DNA of 64,000 nucleotides from Aeromonas sp. FDAARGOS 1405 (GCF_019048265.1 NZ_CP077311.1:1094501-1158500), one strand, 5' to 3'; counted from the first letter of the stretch, positions 52,183-62,095 are shown. Numbers and translations are program-made. The notes: generated by a model not told the origin, from the sequence alone.

Positions 52183-54729
52183 ATGAGCAAAGTCAGACTG
52201 GTCGTTGTGGGCAACGGCATGGTGGGGCACCGCTTCATCGAAGAGTTGATCGAGCGGGCCGATCCGGGCCGCTACGAGATCACCGTCTTCGGTGCAGAAC
52301 CCCGTCCCGCCTACGATCGCGTCCATCTCTCCTCCTACTTCTCCCATCACACCAGCGAAGATCTCTCCCTCGTCAAACCCGGCTTCTACGACAAGCACAG
52401 CATCCGCCTGCTGCTCGGCGAAGCGGTGAAAAAAATCGACAGGGCCAACCGCGAAGTGCACTCCAACAAGGGCACTGTGGTCGGGTACGACAAGCTGGTG
52501 CTGGCCACCGGCTCCTACCCCTGGGTGCCGCCCATCCAGGGCAGTCAGCACCACGAGTGCTTCGTCTATCGCACCATCGAGGATCTGAAAGCCATCCGCA
52601 GCGCCGCCAAGAGCGGCAAGAGCGGGGTGGTGATCGGGGGCGGCCTGCTTGGCCTCGAAGCCGCAGGCGCCCTCAAGGCGCTGGGTCTCGAAACCCACGT
52701 GGTTGAATTTGCCCCTGTGCTGATGGCCGAGCAGCTCGACGGTCAGGGCGGCCAGCTGCTGCGCCGCAAGATTGAATCCATGGGGGTGCAGGTACACACC
52801 AGCAAGAGCACCAGCGAGATCCTGATGCATGGCGGTGAGCAGGCGAAGCACCGCCTCGCCTTCGCCGACGGCAGCCAACTGGAAGTGGACGTGGTGGTCT
52901 TCTCCACCGGCATTCGCCCGCAAGATACCCTGGGCCGTTACGGTGATCTCGCCATCGCCGAGCGCGGCGGCATCGTCATCGATGATCACTGCCTCACCTC
53001 CGACCCCGACATCTACGCCATCGGCGAGTGCGCCGCCTGGCAGGGCCGCTTCTTCGGGCTGGTGGCACCGGGCTACAAGATGGCCCAGATCACCGTCGAC
53101 CATTTGCTCGGCGGCGACAGCCGCTTCGAGGGGGCGGACATGAGCGCCAAGCTCAAGCTGCTCGGCGTCTCCGTCGGCTCCATCGGCGATGCCCACGGCC
53201 GCACCCCGGGCAGCCACAGCTATGTGTTTCAGGACGATCAGGCCGGCGTCTACAAGAAGATCGTGGTGAGCGAGGACAACAGCCGCTTGCTCGGCGCCGT
53301 GCTGGTGGGTGACGTGGAAGATTACGGCAACCTGCTGCAGATGATGCTCAACGCCCTGCCGCTGCCGAGCCACCCGGACACCCTTATCCTGCCCGCCTAC
53401 GCCGGTGCCAAACCGACGCTGGGGGTGGATGCCCTGCCGGAAAGCGCCCAGATCTGCTCCTGCTTCGACGTCTCCAAGGGCGACATCGCCAAGGCCGTAG
53501 CCGAAGGTCACACCACGCTGGCCGCCATCAAGCAGCACACCAAGGCCGGTACCGGCTGTGGCGGCTGCGTGCCGCTCATCAGTCAGGTGCTCAACGCCGA
53601 GCTGGTGAAGCAGGGCATCGAGGTCAACAACCACCTCTGCGCCCACTTCCCCCACTCCCGTCAGGAGCTGTTCCATCTGGTCAAGGTGGAGGGGATCAAG
53701 AGCTTCGACGAGCTGCTGGCCAAGCACGGTCAGGGCTATGGCTGCGAGGTGTGCAAACCGACCGTCGGCTCCATCCTCGCCTCCTGCTGGAACGAGCATG
53801 TGCTGAGCCCGCGCAACATCCCGCTGCAGGACACCAACGACATCTTCCTCGGCAACATGCAGAAGGACGGCAGCTACTCCGTCATCCCGCGCATGGCCGG
53901 TGGCGAAGTGACTCCGGAAGGGCTGCTGGCGGTGGCCGAAGTGGCCCGCGACTACAAGCTCTACACCAAGATCACCGGCGCCCAGCGCATCGGCCTGTTC
54001 GGGGCCCAGAAGGATGATCTGCCGGCCATCTGGCGCAAGCTGCTGGCGGCCGGATTCGAGACAGGTCAGGCCTACGCCAAGGCGCTGCGCATGGCCAAGA
54101 CCTGCGTCGGCAGCACCTGGTGTCGCTTCGGCGTGCAGGACAGCGTTGGCCTCGGGGTCTTCCTCGAGAACCGCTACAAGGGGATTCGCACCCCGCACAA
54201 GATGAAGTTCGGCGTCTCCGGCTGTACCCGCGAATGTGCGGAAGCGCAGGGCAAGGACGTCGGCATCATCGCCACCGACGCGGGCTGGAACCTCTATGTG
54301 GGCGGCAACGGCGGCATGAAGCCGCGCCATGCCGATCTGCTGGCTTCCGACCTCGACCGCGAGACCCTCATCAAGCTGATCGACCGCTTTATGATGTTCT
54401 ACGTCACCAGCGCCGACAAACTGCAGCGCACCTCGGTCTGGCTCGGCAATCTGGAAGGGGGCGTCGACTACCTGCGCGAGGTGATTGTCGACGACAAGCT
54501 GGGGCTGGCCGAGACGCTCGAGCGCGATATCCAGACCCTCATCGACAGCTACGAGTGCGAATGGTCGCGCACCCTCAACGAAGAGGAGGCGTTGCAGCGC
54601 TTCAGCCACTTCATCAACAGCGACAAGCGCGATCCGGACGTTCAGTTCGTCAGCGAACGCGACCAGCATCGACCGGCGACCCCGGCCGAGCGCATCCCCG
54701 TCTACCAGATCGAGGTGGAAACCAAATGA
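52183..54729 (+). CDS. nirB: NADH-dependent nitrite reductase large subunit
   Basis: The 848-residue cytoplasmic enzyme reduces nitrite to ammonia with NADH. An N-terminal FAD/NAD domain (VVVGNGMVGHRFIEEL; VVIGGGLLGLEAAGAL; DIYAIGECA) is followed by a BFD-like 2Fe-2S domain with CSCF and GTGCGGCVP, and the sulfite/nitrite reductase C-terminal part with TCVGSTWCRFG and FGVSGCTRECAEAQG, the 4Fe-4S/siroheme ligands. Length equals E. coli NirB (847). ATG 52183 follows AGAGG. The gene is under a predicted FNR/NarL promoter. Confidence 0.97.
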   Translation: MSKVRLVVVGNGMVGHRFIEELIERADPGRYEITVFGAEPRPAYDRVHLSSYFSHHTSEDLSLVKPGFYDKHSIRLLLGEAVKKIDRANREVHSNKGTVVGYDKLVLATGSYPWVPPIQGSQHHECFVYRTIEDLKAIRSAAKSGKSGVVIGGGLLGLEAAGALKALGLETHVVEFAPVLMAEQLDGQGGQLLRRKIESMGVQVHTSKSTSEILMHGGEQAKHRLAFADGSQLEVDVVVFSTGIRPQDTLGRYGDLAIAERGGIVIDDHCLTSDPDIYAIGECAAWQGRFFGLVAPGYKMAQITVDHLLGGDSRFEGADMSAKLKLLGVSVGSIGDAHGRTPGSHSYVFQDDQAGVYKKIVVSEDNSRLLGAVLVGDVEDYGNLLQMMLNALPLPSHPDTLILPAYAGAKPTLGVDALPESAQICSCFDVSKGDIAKAVAEGHTTLAAIKQHTKAGTGCGGCVPLISQVLNAELVKQGIEVNNHLCAHFPHSRQELFHLVKVEGIKSFDELLAKHGQGYGCEVCKPTVGSILASCWNEHVLSPRNIPLQDTNDIFLGNMQKDGSYSVIPRMAGGEVTPEGLLAVAEVARDYKLYTKITGAQRIGLFGAQKDDLPAIWRKLLAAGFETGQAYAKALRMAKTCVGSTWCRFGVQDSVGLGVFLENRYKGIRTPHKMKFGVSGCTRECAEAQGKDVGIIATDAGWNLYVGGNGGMKPRHADLLASDLDRETLIKLIDRFMMFYVTSADKLQRTSVWLGNLEGGVDYLREVIVDDKLGLAETLERDIQTLIDSYECEWSRTLNEEEALQRFSHFINSDKRDPDVQFVSERDQHRPATPAERIPVYQIEVETK

Positions 54730-55046
54730 TGAAACTTGCCTGCCAACTCAACGACATCCTGCCGGGAACCGGCGTCTGTGCACTCATTGAAGGTCGTCAG
54801 ATCGCTCTGTTCCGCCCGAGCGCGGCCGCCGAGGTGTTCGCCATCGACAACCGGGATCCCTTCTTCGCCGCCAACGTGCTGTCGCGGGGCCTGATCTGCG
54901 AACACGACGGCGAGCTCTGGGTCGCCAGCCCGCTCAAGAAGCAGCGCTTTCGTCTGAGCGATGGCCACTGTTTCGACAACCCCGCCATGTCGGTGCAGAG
55001 CTATCCCGTTGAAGTACGCGATCAGCAGGTCTGGATCGCCGTCTAA
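54726..55046 (+). CDS. nirD: Nitrite reductase small subunit
   Basis: The 106-residue protein is a Rieske-fold subunit of NirBD. The Rieske 2Fe-2S ligands are absent, as in all NirD: only isolated Cys remain (residues near 6, 18 and ICEHDGELW). ATG 54726 overlaps the nirB stop; ATG 54729 is an alternative. Confidence 0.93.
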   Translation: MMKLACQLNDILPGTGVCALIEGRQIALFRPSAAAEVFAIDNRDPFFAANVLSRGLICEHDGELWVASPLKKQRFRLSDGHCFDNPAMSVQSYPVEVRDQQVWIAV

Positions 55047-55066
55047 AACCGATTTCACTCTCTTTC

Positions 55067-55089
55067 GGGCTGCCTGTGGGCAGCCCTTT
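55067..55089 (+). terminator. Hairpin between nirD and nirC
   Basis: GGGCTGCC / GGCAGCCC with a 4-base loop is followed only by TTTC. It may partly attenuate transcription into nirC-cysG or protect the upstream mRNA. Confidence 0.5.
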
Positions 55090-55103
55090 CAAGGACTCAC
55101 AAG

Positions 55104-55916
55104 ATGTACACGGAAACCATCAACAAGTGCGCCGCCAACGCGGCCCGCATCAACCGCTTCGAGCGCAGCGACAAGCTCGGCTTCTGGCTCAGCTCCGCCA
55201 TGGCGGGGGCCTATGTGGGCCTCGGCATCATCCTCATCTTCACCCTCGGCAATCTGGTGGATCCCGCCATCCGGCCGCTGGTGATGGGGGCCACCTTCGG
55301 CATCGCCCTGACGCTCGTCATCATCGCCGGCTCCGAGCTGTTTACCGGCCACACCATGTTCCTCACCTTCGGGGTGAAGACGGGCAAGATCACCATGGCC
55401 GACCTGCTGCGCATCCTGCCGCAAACCTGGGCGGGCAATCTGATTGGCTCCGTTGTGGTGGCGCTCATCTACTCCTACGGCGGCAGCCTGCTGCCGGACG
55501 CAGGCAGTCTGGCCCACAAGGTGGCGCTGGCCAAAACCCAGGCCCCGGCGCTGACCCTGTTTATGAAGGGGATCCTCTGCAACTGGCTGGTCTGCCTCGC
55601 CATCTGGATGGCGCTGCGCACCGAAGGGGCCGCCCGCTTCATCGCCATCTGGTGGTGCCTGCTGGCCTTTATCGCCTCCGGCTACGAGCACTCCATCGCC
55701 AACATGACCCTGTTCGCCCTCTCCTGGTTTGGCGCCCACTCCGAGGCCTACACCCTGGGCGGCATCGGCCACAACCTGCTGTGGGTGACCCTGGGCAACA
55801 CCGTCTCCGGCGTCCTCTTTATGGGCCTCGGCTACTGGTATGCCACCCCCAAGGCTGAGCGCCCGGTTGCAGTGAGCGAGACCACCAGCACCGCCAACCA
55901 GACCCGAACCGCCTGA
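55104..55916 (+). CDS. nirC: Nitrite transporter NirC (FNT family)
   Basis: The 270-residue pentameric channel-type protein has six helices and FNT landmarks: GAYVGLGIILIFTLGN near residue 36, GSELFTGHTMFLTFG near 75, GNLIGSV and ICNWLVCLAIWMAL near 155, and SGYEHSIANMTLF. It imports nitrite for NirBD or exports it when toxic. It is located between nirD and cysG as in E. coli. Confidence 0.94.
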   Translation: MYTETINKCAANAARINRFERSDKLGFWLSSAMAGAYVGLGIILIFTLGNLVDPAIRPLVMGATFGIALTLVIIAGSELFTGHTMFLTFGVKTGKITMADLLRILPQTWAGNLIGSVVVALIYSYGGSLLPDAGSLAHKVALAKTQAPALTLFMKGILCNWLVCLAIWMALRTEGAARFIAIWWCLLAFIASGYEHSIANMTLFALSWFGAHSEAYTLGGIGHNLLWVTLGNTVSGVLFMGLGYWYATPKAERPVAVSETTSTANQTRTA

Positions 55917-55928
55917 TCCGGAGGCCCC

Positions 55929-57329
55929 ATGGACTACTTGCCCATCTTTTGCCGACTCGACAACAAACCCGTGCTGCTGGTCGGCGGCGGCGAAGTGGCA
56001 GAGCGCAAGGCGCGCCTGCTGCTGGATGCCGGTGCCCACCTCACAGTAGTCGCGCCCGAGCTCGACCCCGAGCTGGCGGAACTGGCTGCCAACGGCAGCA
56101 TCGAGTGGCTGGCCGGTGAATTTGCGCCGCAGCAACTGGCGGGCCAGTGGCTGGTGGTGGCAGCAACCGATCGGCGCGAGGTGAATGCGCTGGTCTACCA
56201 GAGCGCCAATCAGGCGCGGATCTTTGCCAACGTGGTGGATGACCCGAAACGCTCCAGCTTCATCATGCCGTCGATCATCGATCGCTCACCGCTGATGGTG
56301 GCCATCTCCTCCGGCGGCAAGGCACCGGTGCTGGCCCGGCTGCTGCGGGAAAAACTGGAAGCCCTGCTGCCGCAACATCTGGGGGCCGTGGCGACCTTTG
56401 CCGGCAGCCTGCGGGAGCGGGTCAAAGCCCGCTTCGCCAGCATGGGGGAGCGGCGCCGCTTCTGGGAGCGGCTGCTCGGGGCGGATCGGCTCGGTCAGGC
56501 GCTGGCGCGGGGCGATTGCGCCTCTGCCAATCAGCTGGCCGACAGCCTGTTTGCCGACGAGAGCCAGAGCGCTGGCGAGGTGGTGCTGGTGGGTGCCGGC
56601 CCCGGCGATCCTGGTCTGCTCACCCTGCACGCTCTGCGCCAGATGCAGCAGGCCGACGTGGTGGTCTATGACCGACTGGTCTCCGACGAGGTGATGGCGC
56701 TGGTGCGCCGGGATGCCAAGCGCATCTTCGTCGGCAAGCAGGCGGGCAACCACTGCGTGCCGCAGGAGGGGATCAACCAGCTGTTGCTGGAGGAGGCGCA
56801 GAAGGGGCAACGGGTGGTGCGGCTGAAGGGGGGCGACCCCTTTATCTTCGGCCGTGGCGGCGAGGAGCTGGAGACGCTGGTCGGCAGCGGCATCGGCTTT
56901 CAGGTGGTGCCGGGGATCACCGCGGCCAGCGGCTGCGCCGCCTACGCCGGCATTCCGCTGACCCACCGCGACCACGCCCAGAGCGTACGTTTCGTCACCG
57001 CCCACGGCAAGGGGGGCGCCCGGGATCTCGACTGGCCGCTGCTGGCCAAAGATCGGCAGACGCTGGTGTTCTACATGGGGCTCTCCTCCTGCGCCACCAT
57101 CCGCGAGCAGCTGCTGGCCCACGGCAAGGGGGGCGACACCCCGGTGGCGCTGATCGAGCGCGGCACCCAGCCCTGCCAGCGGGTCATTCGCGGCACCCTC
57201 GATGAGCTGCCCGCGCTGGCGGTGGGGGTCGAGAGTCCGGCGCTCATCATGGTGGGCTCGGTAGTGACGCTGGCCGACCGGCTCGCCTGGTTTGGCGAGG
57301 CACCACAGCGCCAGCGAGCCCTCGCCTGA
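55929..57329 (+). CDS. cysG: Siroheme synthase (multifunctional CysG)
   Basis: The 466-residue enzyme makes siroheme from uroporphyrinogen III for NirB and sulfite reductase. The N-terminal precorrin-2 dehydrogenase/ferrochelatase half has [20 protein letters not shown] near residues 17-36, [16 protein letters not shown], and the [16 protein letters not shown] serine. The C-terminal methyltransferase half begins [19 protein letters not shown] near 218 and carries [16 protein letters not shown]. It ends the nir operon. Confidence 0.96.
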   Translation: MDYLPIFCRLDNKPVLLVGGGEVAERKARLLLDAGAHLTVVAPELDPELAELAANGSIEWLAGEFAPQQLAGQWLVVAATDRREVNALVYQSANQARIFANVVDDPKRSSFIMPSIIDRSPLMVAISSGGKAPVLARLLREKLEALLPQHLGAVATFAGSLRERVKARFASMGERRRFWERLLGADRLGQALARGDCASANQLADSLFADESQSAGEVVLVGAGPGDPGLLTLHALRQMQQADVVVYDRLVSDEVMALVRRDAKRIFVGKQAGNHCVPQEGINQLLLEEAQKGQRVVRLKGGDPFIFGRGGEELETLVGSGIGFQVVPGITAASGCAAYAGIPLTHRDHAQSVRFVTAHGKGGARDLDWPLLAKDRQTLVFYMGLSSCATIREQLLAHGKGGDTPVALIERGTQPCQRVIRGTLDELPALAVGVESPALIMVGSVVTLADRLAWFGEAPQRQRALA

Positions 57330-57350
57330 GGTATCCTCGGCAACTCACCA

Positions 57351-57379
57351 TGAGGCCACCAGCAGGTGGCCTCACTTTT
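57351..57379 (+). terminator. nirBDC-cysG terminator
   Basis: A perfect 10-bp stem TGAGGCCACC / GGTGGCCTCA with loop AGCA is followed by CTTTTA. Confidence 0.82.
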
Positions 57380-57475
57380 ACCTCCCTCTTCTCCCATCAC
57401 GGTCATAACCTGTTGTTTTAAGTCTGGTATCCTATGGGCATTGAGCCCTTGGCTACCATCTCAGGAATTCATCCC

Positions 57476-58900
57476 ATGTCTCTTCCCATCAAGAACAGCG
57501 CCCGGCAGCGCGCGGATGACAGATCCCGCATTCTCACCCTGCTGCTGCGCGATGATGCCCTCACCGACAGCCTGCTCGACCCGCAGGTGGTGCAGGATGC
57601 CGAGCAGCGCGATCAGACCAGCGAACTCACCACGCTGGTCAACGGGTTGCCCGCCGCCGACGTCGCCGATGCGCTGGAATCGCTGCCGCCCGATGAGCGT
57701 CATGCCCTGTGGGCGCTGGTGGAGGAGGAGAAACGCGGCCAGATCCTGGTCGAAGCGTCGGAGACGGTGTGGGACAGCCTCATCAGCGGGATGAGCGACA
57801 AAGAGCTGCTGCACGCCCTGCGCACCCTGGATATCGACGATCAGATCTATCTGGGCCAGTACCTGCCGCGCAACCTGATGGGGCGGCTGCTCACCTATAT
57901 GGCCCCCGCCGACCGGGATCGGGTGCGGGAGGTGATCCGCTACGGCAAGCACACCGTCGGCGCCATGATGGACTTCGAGATCATCACCATCCGCCCCGAG
58001 GTGAGTCTGGCCACGGTGCAGCGCTATCTGCGCCTGCGCGGCAAGATCCCCGCCAACACCGACAAGCTGTTCGTCATCGACCGGCGCAACCACCTGCTGG
58101 GGGAGCTGGCCCTCACCACTGTGCTGCTGCACAAGCCCGCCACCTTGGTGAGCGACGTGATGGAGCGGGATCCGGTCACCTTCGATCCGGAGGATAACGA
58201 CGAAGCGGCGGCCCGCACCTTCGAGCGGGATGACCTGCTCTCCGCCGCCGTGGTGGATGGCAAGGGCAAGCTGATGGGCCGCCTCACCGTCGAAGAGGTG
58301 GTGGATCTGGTCTATGAGGAGAGTGACACCGACCTGCGCCGGATGGGGGGTATCAGCGAGGATGAAGACGTGTTCGCCCCTGTCTCCAAGGCGGTCAAGA
58401 CCCGCTGGGCCTGGCTTGCCATCAACCTCTGCACCGCCTTTGTCGCCTCGCGGGTGATCGGCCTGTTCGAGCACACCATCTCCCAACTGGTGGCGCTGGC
58501 GGCCCTGATGCCCATCGTCGCCGGGATCGGCGGCAACACCGGCAACCAGACCATCACCATGATAGTGCGGGCGCTGGCGCTGCAGCACATTCAGGCAGGC
58601 AACCTCTCCTTCCTGCTGCTGCGGGAACTCGGGGTCGCCTTTATCAACGGGCTGGTGTGGGGCGGCACCATGGGCATCGCCACCTATCTGCTCTATCAGG
58701 ATGCGGCGCTCGGCGCCGTGATGACCCTGGCCATGATGCTCAACCTGCTGGTGGCCGCCCTGATGGGGGTGATTATCCCCATGACCATGACCCGCCTCGG
58801 CCGCGACCCGGCAGTCGGTGCCAGCGTGATGATCACCGCCATCACCGATACCGGCGGCTTCTTTATCTTCCTCGGGCTGGCGACACTGTTCCTGCTGTAA
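57476..58900 (+). CDS. mgtE: Magnesium transporter MgtE
   Basis: The 474-residue channel has the MgtE N domain (residues ~40-145, with LPPDERHALWALV), two CBS domains (~150-275; landmarks VGAMMDFEIITIRP and VSDVMERDPVTFDPED) that gate by Mg2+, the plug helix, and five transmembrane helices with PIVAGIGGNTGNQTITMIVRAL as signature. ATG 57476 has CAGGA upstream. The 146-base leader is too short for an M-box and shows no such structure. Confidence 0.94.
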   Translation: MSLPIKNSARQRADDRSRILTLLLRDDALTDSLLDPQVVQDAEQRDQTSELTTLVNGLPAADVADALESLPPDERHALWALVEEEKRGQILVEASETVWDSLISGMSDKELLHALRTLDIDDQIYLGQYLPRNLMGRLLTYMAPADRDRVREVIRYGKHTVGAMMDFEIITIRPEVSLATVQRYLRLRGKIPANTDKLFVIDRRNHLLGELALTTVLLHKPATLVSDVMERDPVTFDPEDNDEAAARTFERDDLLSAAVVDGKGKLMGRLTVEEVVDLVYEESDTDLRRMGGISEDEDVFAPVSKAVKTRWAWLAINLCTAFVASRVIGLFEHTISQLVALAALMPIVAGIGGNTGNQTITMIVRALALQHIQAGNLSFLLLRELGVAFINGLVWGGTMGIATYLLYQDAALGAVMTLAMMLNLLVAALMGVIIPMTMTRLGRDPAVGASVMITAITDTGGFFIFLGLATLFLL

Positions 58901-58912
58901 ACCGTGCGTTGA

Positions 58913-58947
58913 AAACAACAAGGGAGCCACTGGCTCCCTTGTTGTTT
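58913..58947. terminator. Terminator between mgtE and the convergent orphan gene
   Basis: AAACAACAAGGGAGCCA and its inverted copy lie on either side of a single base at 58930, giving a very long stem with TTT tails on both strands. Confidence 0.85.
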
Positions 58948-58980
58948 CAGGCGCGTTTGCCAACCCCTGCCGTTAGCTGC

Positions 58981-59760
58981 TTATCGCTTGTCAGCGGTGA
59001 TCAGCAGGCCATTGGTGTCGGGGAAGCCGATGACCAACGCATCTTTTTTGGCATCCGTGGTATAGGTGGTGACATAGGCGACGCGGTTATCCATCGCCCG
59101 GGCCAGAGCGGCATTCCAGAGGTTTTCGATCGGCGTGGCGGCAGCGGATTGCTTGAAGTTGCACTTGCCAAACCCGGTCATGGTCAGCTTGCTCAACCCG
59201 GCAGTGGCACTCCCCTCGCCCACCAGCGTACAACCTGCCGCCGGAAACTCGATCGCCACCGACAGCTTGCCGCCGTTGTTGGTGGTATCCACCTTGCCCA
59301 CCATGTCGCTGCTGAAGCCATCGCTGTCCGTGGCACTCCAGCTGGCCGTAGTCACCGCTTTGGTGGTCAGGGCCGTCACCGCCACATGACCGCTGAAACC
59401 GGAATAGATGGGGGAGTTGTCGGAGAACTTGGTGCCGGTGCGGGTGAAATCAAAAACCCAGCGCTTGGTCTCCTTGCCCTGCAGATCGATGACCGGCTGA
59501 TCCTGGAAGGTGATGAGGTTGTGGTCGTTGGTCACCGAGCTGAGCGCCGTGCTGGTGCCGAGCCGTTCGCTGTTGCGGATCAACTGCACCGGGTAGATCC
59601 CGTCTTTGTCGGCTTTCTGGTCAGCCTGACCCAGCCACTGGCTGTTGGTCTCGACCTTGCCCACCTGATGATCCACCCAGACACCCCAGTGCTGCACGGT
59701 TTCACCCTTCGGGTAGACCAGCGCCAGACCATCCGCCGCTGAATTTAAGGGAAAGGTCAT
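58981..59760 (-). CDS. Orphan hypothetical protein, possibly truncated at the N terminus
   Basis: The 259-residue Thr/Ser/Asp-rich protein is not recognised. Strand-like repeats and two cysteines (AAGCTLVGEG, GFGKCNFKQ) suggest a beta-rich extracytoplasmic domain, but no signal peptide is present and two stop codons directly precede the only early ATG, which also lacks a ribosome site. A 22-residue hydrophobic mini-frame resembling a signal peptide (59861-59929, minus strand, another frame) lies about 100 bases upstream. It may be a degraded secreted protein or a gene using a later start. Confidence 0.5.
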   Translation of the reverse strand: MTFPLNSAADGLALVYPKGETVQHWGVWVDHQVGKVETNSQWLGQADQKADKDGIYPVQLIRNSERLGTSTALSSVTNDHNLITFQDQPVIDLQGKETKRWVFDFTRTGTKFSDNSPIYSGFSGHVAVTALTTKAVTTASWSATDSDGFSSDMVGKVDTTNNGGKLSVAIEFPAAGCTLVGEGSATAGLSKLTMTGFGKCNFKQSAAATPIENLWNAALARAMDNRVAYVTTYTTDAKKDALVIGFPDTNGLLITADKR

Positions 59761-60043
59761 CTATCAGTCGAATGGAGATCTGTAACCAACCATTACAGCC
59801 TCGCAGGAACGGCAGGCCGCGCCGCTTGCCCCGACCGCACAGCGGTGACGACAGGGTGACTCACGGCGGAAAAGCAGCGAAAGTAGCGGCCCGAAAGAAA
59901 GACAAAAAACAGATGAAAATCAGAGTCATAACTCTATTAACAGGAGGGTAATTAGCCCGAATTGCCAGCCTGCTCACAATCGGATTCTTTTGCTGTCGAT
60001 AGAATGCACCACGCTGGCATACCCATAACAAGAGAATCCAACA
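59761..60043. other. Gap before cpdB
   Basis: This 283-base gene-free region holds the cpdB leader. AACAGGAGGG occurs at 59939-59948 but is not followed by a convincing start, and no promoter stands out. The minus strand holds the signal-peptide-like mini-frame described for the orphan gene. Confidence 0.4.
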
Positions 60044-62035
60044 ATGAAAACCACCCTCAAACTGAGCGCGGTGGCAGTTATCTTTTTGCTGTCCGGCTGT
60101 GATGACAACAACTCTCAGGCCCCCGGTGATCTCACCCTGCGGCTGATCGAAACCTCTGATATCCACTCCAACCTGCTGAGCTACGACTACTACCAGAACA
60201 AGCCGGATGCCTCGCTGGGCTTCGCCCGCACCGCTGTGCTGATCCGCAAGGCCCGCGAAGAGAACGCCAACAACTTGCTGATCGACAACGGCGACCTGAT
60301 CCAGGGCACCCCGCTGGCCGACTATATCCACGACCAGCAGGTCAAACAGCAGTGGCTGAGCAAGCAAACCCACCCCGCCATCAAGGCGCTCAACACCATG
60401 AGCTATGATGTCGGCAACCTGGGTAACCACGAATTCAACTTCGGTCTCGACTTCCTCTCGGAGACCCTGAAAGGGGCCAACTACCCCTACATCAACGCCA
60501 ACGTCTTCCAGGCCGATGCCTTCAGTCGTGATGGCAAGGGCACCATCGACTGGAGCAAGCAGAAGTTCAAACCCTATGTGGTGCTGGATCGTCAGGTGAA
60601 GGATGCCAACGGCAATACCCAGACCATCAAGGTCGGGGTGCTGGGCCTGACTCCGCCCCAGATCACCCAGTGGGACAAGCGCAATCTGGAAGGCAAGGTG
60701 GTGGTGGCCGATATGGTCGAGACCGCCGAGCACTATGTACCCGAAATCCGCGCCAAGGGCGCAGACATCGTCGTGGTCGTGGCCCATACCGGCATCATAG
60801 GTGACCCGCGCGAACCCATGATGGAGAACGCCGCTCTGCCGCTGGCCAAGGTAAAAGGGGTCGATGCCCTGCTGCTGGGTCACGCCCACCGCACCTTCCC
60901 GGGCGACTACCCCAACATGACCGACGTGGACAACGAGAAAGGCACTCTGGCGGGCGTACCGACCGTGATGCCGGGCGTCTGGGGCAATCACCTCGGTATC
61001 ATCGACCTGCACATGACCTGGAAAGAGGGTCGCTGGGAAGTGGCCTCCAGCCAATCCCAGCTGCGCAAGATCGACAGTAGCGCCACCAGCACCGAAGATC
61101 AGGCGGTAGTCGATCAGGTCATTGCCGAGCACGAGCAGGCCAACCAGTGGCTGGACGAGCCCCTCAGCAAGATCACCAAGCCGATCCACAGCTTCTTCGC
61201 GCTGGTGCAGGATGACCCCTCCATCCAGATCGTCAGCGACGCCCAGCTGTGGCACGCCAAGAAGCTGCAACAAGATGGTCAGCTCAAGGAGAAATGGCCC
61301 ATCCTCTCCGCCGCCGCGCCATTCCGTGGCGGTCGCAACGGCCCGACCGACTTCACCTATGTACCGGCTGGCGATATCTCCCTGCGCAACGTGGCCGACC
61401 TCTATGTCTACCCCAACACCCTGCAGGTGGTCGCCATCAATGGCGCGTCCGTACAGGAGTGGCTGGAGAAGAGCGCCGTCCAGTTCAACAAGATCGATGC
61501 CGCAAGCACCGCGACCCAGTGGCTGGTCAACGAGAAGTACCGCACCTACAACTTCGACGTGATCGACGGTGTGAACTATCAGGTCGATGTGACCAAACCC
61601 GCCCGTTACGATGTGGATGGCAACAAGGTGAGCGACAGCTATCGCATCACCAACCTCACCTATCAGGGCAAGGCGATCGACCCGACCCAGATGTTCTACG
61701 TGGTGACCAACAACTACCGCGCCAGCGGTGGTGGCAACTTCCCGGGCATCAACGCCAAGGTGATCGTCCATGAAGATCAGTTCGAAACCCGCGAAGTGCT
61801 CTCCGAATACCTCAAGGATCTGGCAGAGAAGAATCCGGCCGGTTTCGAGCCCCCGGCAGACAACAACTGGCAGCTGGCCCCCCTGCCCGCCAATCTGGAT
61901 CTGCGCATCTACAGCTCGCCACGCAGCGAGGCGCAAGCCCTGACCGGTGGCAAGCTGAACTATGTAGAGACCCTGCCGCCCACCGATGCCAAACACCCCG
62001 GCTTTGGTGTCTACAAGCTGGTGCTGGCACCCTGA
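60044..62035 (+). CDS. cpdB: 2',3'-cyclic-nucleotide 2'-phosphodiesterase/3'-nucleotidase (lipoprotein)
   Basis: The 663-residue calcineurin-like metallophosphoesterase degrades 2',3'-cyclic nucleotides and 3'-nucleotides outside the cytoplasm. Metal-site motifs are TSDIHSNL near residue 38, DNGDLIQGTPLADY near 81, GNHEFNFGLDF near 126, VVAHTGI and LLGHAHRTFPG. The C-terminal 5'-nucleotidase domain ends with NNYRASGGGNFPG. The leader ends IFLLSGCDDN, a lipobox rather than the simple signal peptide of E. coli CpdB, with Asp at +2, which by E. coli rules would keep it in the inner membrane. Confidence 0.93.
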   Translation: MKTTLKLSAVAVIFLLSGCDDNNSQAPGDLTLRLIETSDIHSNLLSYDYYQNKPDASLGFARTAVLIRKAREENANNLLIDNGDLIQGTPLADYIHDQQVKQQWLSKQTHPAIKALNTMSYDVGNLGNHEFNFGLDFLSETLKGANYPYINANVFQADAFSRDGKGTIDWSKQKFKPYVVLDRQVKDANGNTQTIKVGVLGLTPPQITQWDKRNLEGKVVVADMVETAEHYVPEIRAKGADIVVVVAHTGIIGDPREPMMENAALPLAKVKGVDALLLGHAHRTFPGDYPNMTDVDNEKGTLAGVPTVMPGVWGNHLGIIDLHMTWKEGRWEVASSQSQLRKIDSSATSTEDQAVVDQVIAEHEQANQWLDEPLSKITKPIHSFFALVQDDPSIQIVSDAQLWHAKKLQQDGQLKEKWPILSAAAPFRGGRNGPTDFTYVPAGDISLRNVADLYVYPNTLQVVAINGASVQEWLEKSAVQFNKIDAASTATQWLVNEKYRTYNFDVIDGVNYQVDVTKPARYDVDGNKVSDSYRITNLTYQGKAIDPTQMFYVVTNNYRASGGGNFPGINAKVIVHEDQFETREVLSEYLKDLAEKNPAGFEPPADNNWQLAPLPANLDLRIYSSPRSEAQALTGGKLNYVETLPPTDAKHPGFGVYKLVLAP

Positions 62036-62067
62036 GCCTCAGGGTTAATCCGGCAATAACCAGTGCA

Positions 62068-62095
62068 ACCCCCTCCTGATACGAGGGGGTTTTTT
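62068..62095 (+). terminator. cpdB terminator
   Basis: ACCCCCTC / GAGGGGGT with a 7-base loop is followed by TTTTT. Confidence 0.85.

Noticed and set aside
52171..54669. Long open frame antisense to nirB (over 800 codons)
   Set aside because: It lies opposite a certain gene in GC-rich sequence, where stop codons are rare in the mirrored frame. Its translation is low-complexity (Gly/Val/His/Gln-rich) and matches no family.
57330..57475. Possible Mg2+ riboswitch (M-box or mgtL-like leader) before mgtE
   Set aside because: After the cysG terminator fewer than 100 bases remain before the start codon, and no M-box core elements or leader peptide were seen.
59861..61996. Long open frame antisense to cpdB, ending in a hydrophobic stretch
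   Set aside because: It is the mirror of cpdB. Only the short hydrophobic mini-frame beyond the cpdB start (59861-59929) was kept as an observation.
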